Assembly (NCBI RefSeq): GCF_000243675.2
Contig: NZ_AHMM02000025.1
Location: forward strand, 248,001-312,000
Source: Leptospira inadai serovar Lyme str. 10
Lineage (GTDB): Bacteria > Spirochaetota > Leptospiria > Leptospirales > Leptospiraceae
DNA length: 64,000 nucleotides
Reading direction: 5' to 3'
Positions 61,043 to 64,000 of the stretch are shown here, piece by piece (the stretch's first letter is position 1; each line of letters starts with the position of its first letter). A program made the position numbers and the translations under genes. The notes under the pieces are model-generated. The model saw nothing but the letters and a program-made list of their open reading frames with translations. It made no database searches and had not been told where the DNA came from.

Positions 61043-62226
61043 TCTCGGTAGAGGAAGCGGTTTCCCGAATCTTAAATCAAACCGAATCGGCGTCCTCCAT
61101 GACAGTCTCGCTAAAGGATGCAATCGGACTAGTACTCGCCCAATCCGTGAATGCGGATCGAGATTATCCTCCGTTCAACAGAGCCACGATGGACGGATTT
61201 GCCATTCGCGAAGAAGGCTTTTCTCCGGATCGCATCTACAAATTTACGCAAGAAGTCTCCGCAGGCATGTCGATCGATCTACATCCGGAAGAGGAGGCCG
61301 TCCGGATCATGACCGGAGCTCCAGTTCCCGACGGGTTAAACGTCGTCATAAAAGTGGAAGATAGTAGGGAACAAAATACGGTGGGCGAAATTCGGTTCGA
61401 AGCCAAGTCTATTAGAAAATACTTAAATATAGCGCTACAAGGCGAGGATCTTAAGAAAGGGGATCTTGTTTTTTCAGGCGGGGAGACTCTTTCAGCAGCG
61501 GCGATTTCTTTGCTAGCCTCTCTCGGAATGCGGAACATTAAAGTTTCCGCACCCCCGAAAGTTAGCATTATTTCGACCGGTAACGAAGTCGTTTCGATCG
61601 AGCAAGACCCTTTACCCTGGCAAATTCGGGATTCCAATTCCTATTCGCTACTTTCATTTCTATCCAAATTCGGAATCGAACCCGAATTCGTTACCTTAGT
61701 ACCTGACGACGAATCTAAAATACGCGAGGCCCTCGCAAAAGGATTAGAATCGGATATTCTTTTACTCTCGGGGGGAGTTTCGATGGGGAACCTAGATTTA
61801 ATTCCCCCTGTTCTCAAAAGTTTATCGGTCGAACAAGTATTTCATAAGGTTTTGATAAAACCGGGTAAACCGATTTGGTTCGGAAAACGAAAGAGGACCG
61901 CTGTCTTCGGATTACCCGGGAATCCTTTCAGCGTCCAAGTGTGTGCTCGTATTTTCGTAGAACCGTATATTCGAAAATTTCTAGGTATGAATTCCGAACA
62001 ACCTTTGCAGCTTCCATTCCTAGGATCCAGAAAAAAGAAGAACCAACTCGCCGAATATTTTCCCGTAATTCTGCAAACTAACGACAGAACAGGCGTCTCG
62101 CCCAAACTATTTAACGGCAGCGGGGATATTCGGGCCGGATTATTTTCGGATGGAATCGCTTTACATGCCTCGAGCAGTGATTCGCTTGAAGTCGGTGATT
62201 TCGTCGAATTTAGAGCCTGGCAATAA
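61039..62226 (+). CDS. moeA: Molybdopterin molybdotransferase
   Basis: The product has 395 residues from the TTG at 61039. I chose this because the family begins here (ISVEEAVSRIL), AAGG lies 4 bases upstream, and it overlaps moaC-mogA by TTGA. An in-frame extension back to 60736 would be a shadow of the fused gene. MoeA inserts molybdate into adenylated molybdopterin. DYPPFNRATMDGFAI, the metal segment DSNSYSLLSFL, and LSGGVSMGNLDLIPPVLKSL are typical. The C-terminal beta domain ends EVGDFVEFRAWQ. Confidence 0.94.
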   Translation: MISVEEAVSRILNQTESASSMTVSLKDAIGLVLAQSVNADRDYPPFNRATMDGFAIREEGFSPDRIYKFTQEVSAGMSIDLHPEEEAVRIMTGAPVPDGLNVVIKVEDSREQNTVGEIRFEAKSIRKYLNIALQGEDLKKGDLVFSGGETLSAAAISLLASLGMRNIKVSAPPKVSIISTGNEVVSIEQDPLPWQIRDSNSYSLLSFLSKFGIEPEFVTLVPDDESKIREALAKGLESDILLLSGGVSMGNLDLIPPVLKSLSVEQVFHKVLIKPGKPIWFGKRKRTAVFGLPGNPFSVQVCARIFVEPYIRKFLGMNSEQPLQLPFLGSRKKKNQLAEYFPVILQTNDRTGVSPKLFNGSGDIRAGLFSDGIALHASSSDSLEVGDFVEFRAWQ

Positions 62227-62476
62227 TTTTCGACGAACCATTCCCATCCGGAAATTTCCACGGAGTTATGACGAAGGAATTCGAAGGAAAGAGGGATGGA
62301 TCGATCGTTTTTGAATCCTGGGTTCGTTTTGGCCGCACCCAATCAATCGTCAATCGGTTCCCGTTCTATAACTAAAATAGAAAATACTTCCATTCTATCT
62401 CGAATCGCGAACTAGCAATCCGGATTGACCGAGGTTTACGTTCTATTCAAATGAGCGTATAGCCGGGAGGGCTAGC
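62227..62476. other. Intergenic region upstream of isocitrate dehydrogenase
   Basis: No gene or RNA is evident in 250 bp. TTGACC (62424-62429) may be a -35 element but I find no good -10 at 16-18 bp. A strong Shine-Dalgarno GGGAGG stands 6 bases before the ATG at 62477. Confidence 0.35.
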
Positions 62477-63943
62477 ATGACCGCTAAAAAAAGAATTGCC
62501 GTAGCGAAAGGAGACGGAATCGGACCGGAGATAATGGATGCGACTCTTCGGATCTTGGAAGCAGCAGGAGCAAAGATTGAGCCGGTCTTTATAGAAATCG
62601 GGGAACAAGTCTACAAGAAGGGACATAGCGCCGGAATCGAACCTTCCGCTTGGGACATACTCCGCGAAACGAAAGTTTTTCTAAAGGCCCCGATCACGAC
62701 TCCTCAAGGCGGAGGTTATAAAAGCTTAAACGTGACTGTCCGTACTACCCTCGGTCTTTTTGCAAACGTTCGCCCTTGCGTTTCTTTATATCCGTACGTG
62801 GACACGAAGCATCCTCTACTCGACGTCGTGATAGTTCGGGAAAACGAAGAGGACCTTTATACCGGAATCGAACATAAACAAACTACCGACACGGTACAAT
62901 GTCTTAAATTGATCTCGCGTCCGGGATCCGAGAAAATCATCCGTTATGCGTTCGAATATGCGAAGGCATACGGAAGAAAGAAAGTCACCGCTATGGTCAA
63001 AGACAATATCATGAAGCAATCCGACGGACTCTTTCATGACGTGTTTAAAGAGATCGCGAAAGATTATCCCGATATAGAATCGAATAGTGAAATCATCGAT
63101 ATCGGCGCCGCTCACTTAGCGGAACGCCCCCAAACGTATGACGTTGTCGTAACGTTAAATTTATACGGCGATATTATTTCGGATATCGTTGCACAGGTGG
63201 CCGGCTCCGTCGGGATGGCGGGTTCGGCGAATATAGGAGAGATTGTTTCCATGTTTGAAGCAATTCACGGTTCCGCTCCGGATATCGCCGGAAAAAATAT
63301 GGCCAACCCGTCCGGCCTCTTAAACGCGGCAGTCATGATGCTTGTTCATTTAGGCCAGCCCGATATCGCCGCAAAAATTCAAAACGCTTGGCTTCTCACG
63401 ATCGAAGAGGGAATTCACACCGGAGATATTTTCAAGGCGGGAGTCAGCCGGATTAAAGTGGGCACTAAGGAATTTTCGGAAGCAGTGATCGGAAACCTAG
63501 GTCATCTGCCGGAAAGATTTAAACCGATTTCATTCGGGAAAGCGAAGGCCATTCATATTCCCGATTACAAAAGAATCCCGATAATGAAGGAATTGGTCGG
63601 CGTGGACATCTTCTTGGATTGGTCATCCGGATCACCCGACGAATTGGGTAAGAAACTTTCGAACTTATCCTCGGACTTAAAACTTCGGATGATTACTAAT
63701 CGAGGAGTTAAAGTATATCCGAATGGTGCACCCGAGACATTTCTAACCGACCATTGGAGATGTAGATTTATACATCCCGATACGCCAGATTCTGAGATGG
63801 GAGACGGCTTTATAAAAATCCAGCCCGAACAAATAGGAAAACTTCTCTTAAAAATCTCGGAAGCGGGATTAGATAGCATCCAAACCGAAAACCTGTATAA
63901 ATTCGGAGGAAAACGTGCCTTTTCTCTCGGACAAGGCGAGTAA
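62477..63943 (+). CDS. icd: Isocitrate dehydrogenase (NADP-type by homology)
   Basis: The 488-residue enzyme decarboxylates isocitrate to 2-oxoglutarate in the TCA cycle. N-terminal AKGDGIGPEIM, substrate segment VTVRTTLGLFANVRPC, VIVRENEEDLYTGIEH and the metal-binding NLYGDIISDIVAQVAG are in order. It is longer than the E. coli enzyme (416) by a C-terminal extension of about 130 residues, which places it with the Thermus and Rickettsia-like group. I cannot fix the coenzyme (NAD or NADP) from the sequence with certainty; the usual annotation for this subgroup is NADP. It is preceded by a strong ribosome-binding site. Confidence 0.93.
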   Translation: MTAKKRIAVAKGDGIGPEIMDATLRILEAAGAKIEPVFIEIGEQVYKKGHSAGIEPSAWDILRETKVFLKAPITTPQGGGYKSLNVTVRTTLGLFANVRPCVSLYPYVDTKHPLLDVVIVRENEEDLYTGIEHKQTTDTVQCLKLISRPGSEKIIRYAFEYAKAYGRKKVTAMVKDNIMKQSDGLFHDVFKEIAKDYPDIESNSEIIDIGAAHLAERPQTYDVVVTLNLYGDIISDIVAQVAGSVGMAGSANIGEIVSMFEAIHGSAPDIAGKNMANPSGLLNAAVMMLVHLGQPDIAAKIQNAWLLTIEEGIHTGDIFKAGVSRIKVGTKEFSEAVIGNLGHLPERFKPISFGKAKAIHIPDYKRIPIMKELVGVDIFLDWSSGSPDELGKKLSNLSSDLKLRMITNRGVKVYPNGAPETFLTDHWRCRFIHPDTPDSEMGDGFIKIQPEQIGKLLLKISEAGLDSIQTENLYKFGGKRAFSLGQGE

Positions 63944-64000
63944 AAGATATTGAAAGCATTTAAGTAAGCTAATTAACTTATTTGGATGCTTTAAGTACTC

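Overview
The window is a gene-dense stretch of a spirochaete chromosome, most likely Leptospira. This rests on protein style (FcpA-era style housekeeping genes are absent, but the caa3-type oxidase cluster, a 4-gene Gld-type ABC block, an Amt-adenylate cyclase fusion, a PIN/TRAM-CarD pair and many species-restricted lipoproteins are all present) and on a moderate GC content that I judge by eye to be in the low-to-mid 40s. That would suit the intermediate or P2 subclade of Leptospira better than L. interrogans, but the species is an inference. I see no insertion sequence, prophage, CRISPR array, tRNA or rRNA.

Layout. 1-3.7 kb: small membrane proteins and a three-gene minus-strand operon (ParA-type ATPase, a membrane protein, a YwqK/MORN-like lipoprotein). 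3.9-9.3 kb: gatB, a very large hybrid sensor kinase and a GNAT acetyltransferase. 9.4-15.7 kb: a possible frameshifted gene remnant, dnaE, a second acetyltransferase, a START-domain protein and an M23 peptidase. 15.7-20.1 kb: a four-gene plus-strand operon encoding an atypical sigma-70 factor, a soluble protein with a beta-sandwich-like C-terminus, a CHAT (caspase-like) protease and a cysteine-rich protein. This is the most interesting locus in the window. Its logic resembles a protease-controlled sigma factor.

20.2-25.1 kb: phasin-like protein, pckA, PIN/TRAM protein with an RG/D/N-rich tail, carD, and a SPOR-like protein, each separated by recognisable terminators or promoters. 25.3-31.9 kb: the aerobic respiration cluster. 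coxC, coxA, coxB (with fused cytochrome c), sco and a previously easy-to-miss 52-residue membrane protein run leftward, and the heme A and heme O synthase genes run rightward from the same intergenic region. 32-36 kb: an M48 peptidase, a DUF6150-like protein, a 3D-domain protein and a lysine-rich histone-H1-like protein. 36.2-38.3 kb: the ammonium transporter-adenylate cyclase fusion.

38.6-41.3 kb: a two-gene beta-oxidation operon (3-hydroxyacyl-CoA dehydrogenase, thiolase) closed by a strong terminator. 41.3-45.9 kb: membrane protein, thioredoxin-like protein, lipoprotein and ankyrin-repeat protein. 46.0-54.1 kb: an eight-gene minus-strand operon with mostly overlapping start/stop codons (GldA-, GldF- and GldG-like ABC system, DUF4340 protein, Yip1-like protein, mpl, pheS, thioesterase). 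54.4-59.5 kb: a fungal-FAS-type acyltransferase, a Cas4-like/DEDD fusion (DUF2779), argG, coaD and ndk. 59.7-63.9 kb: a small acidic protein, a fused moaC-mogA gene, moeA and isocitrate dehydrogenase.
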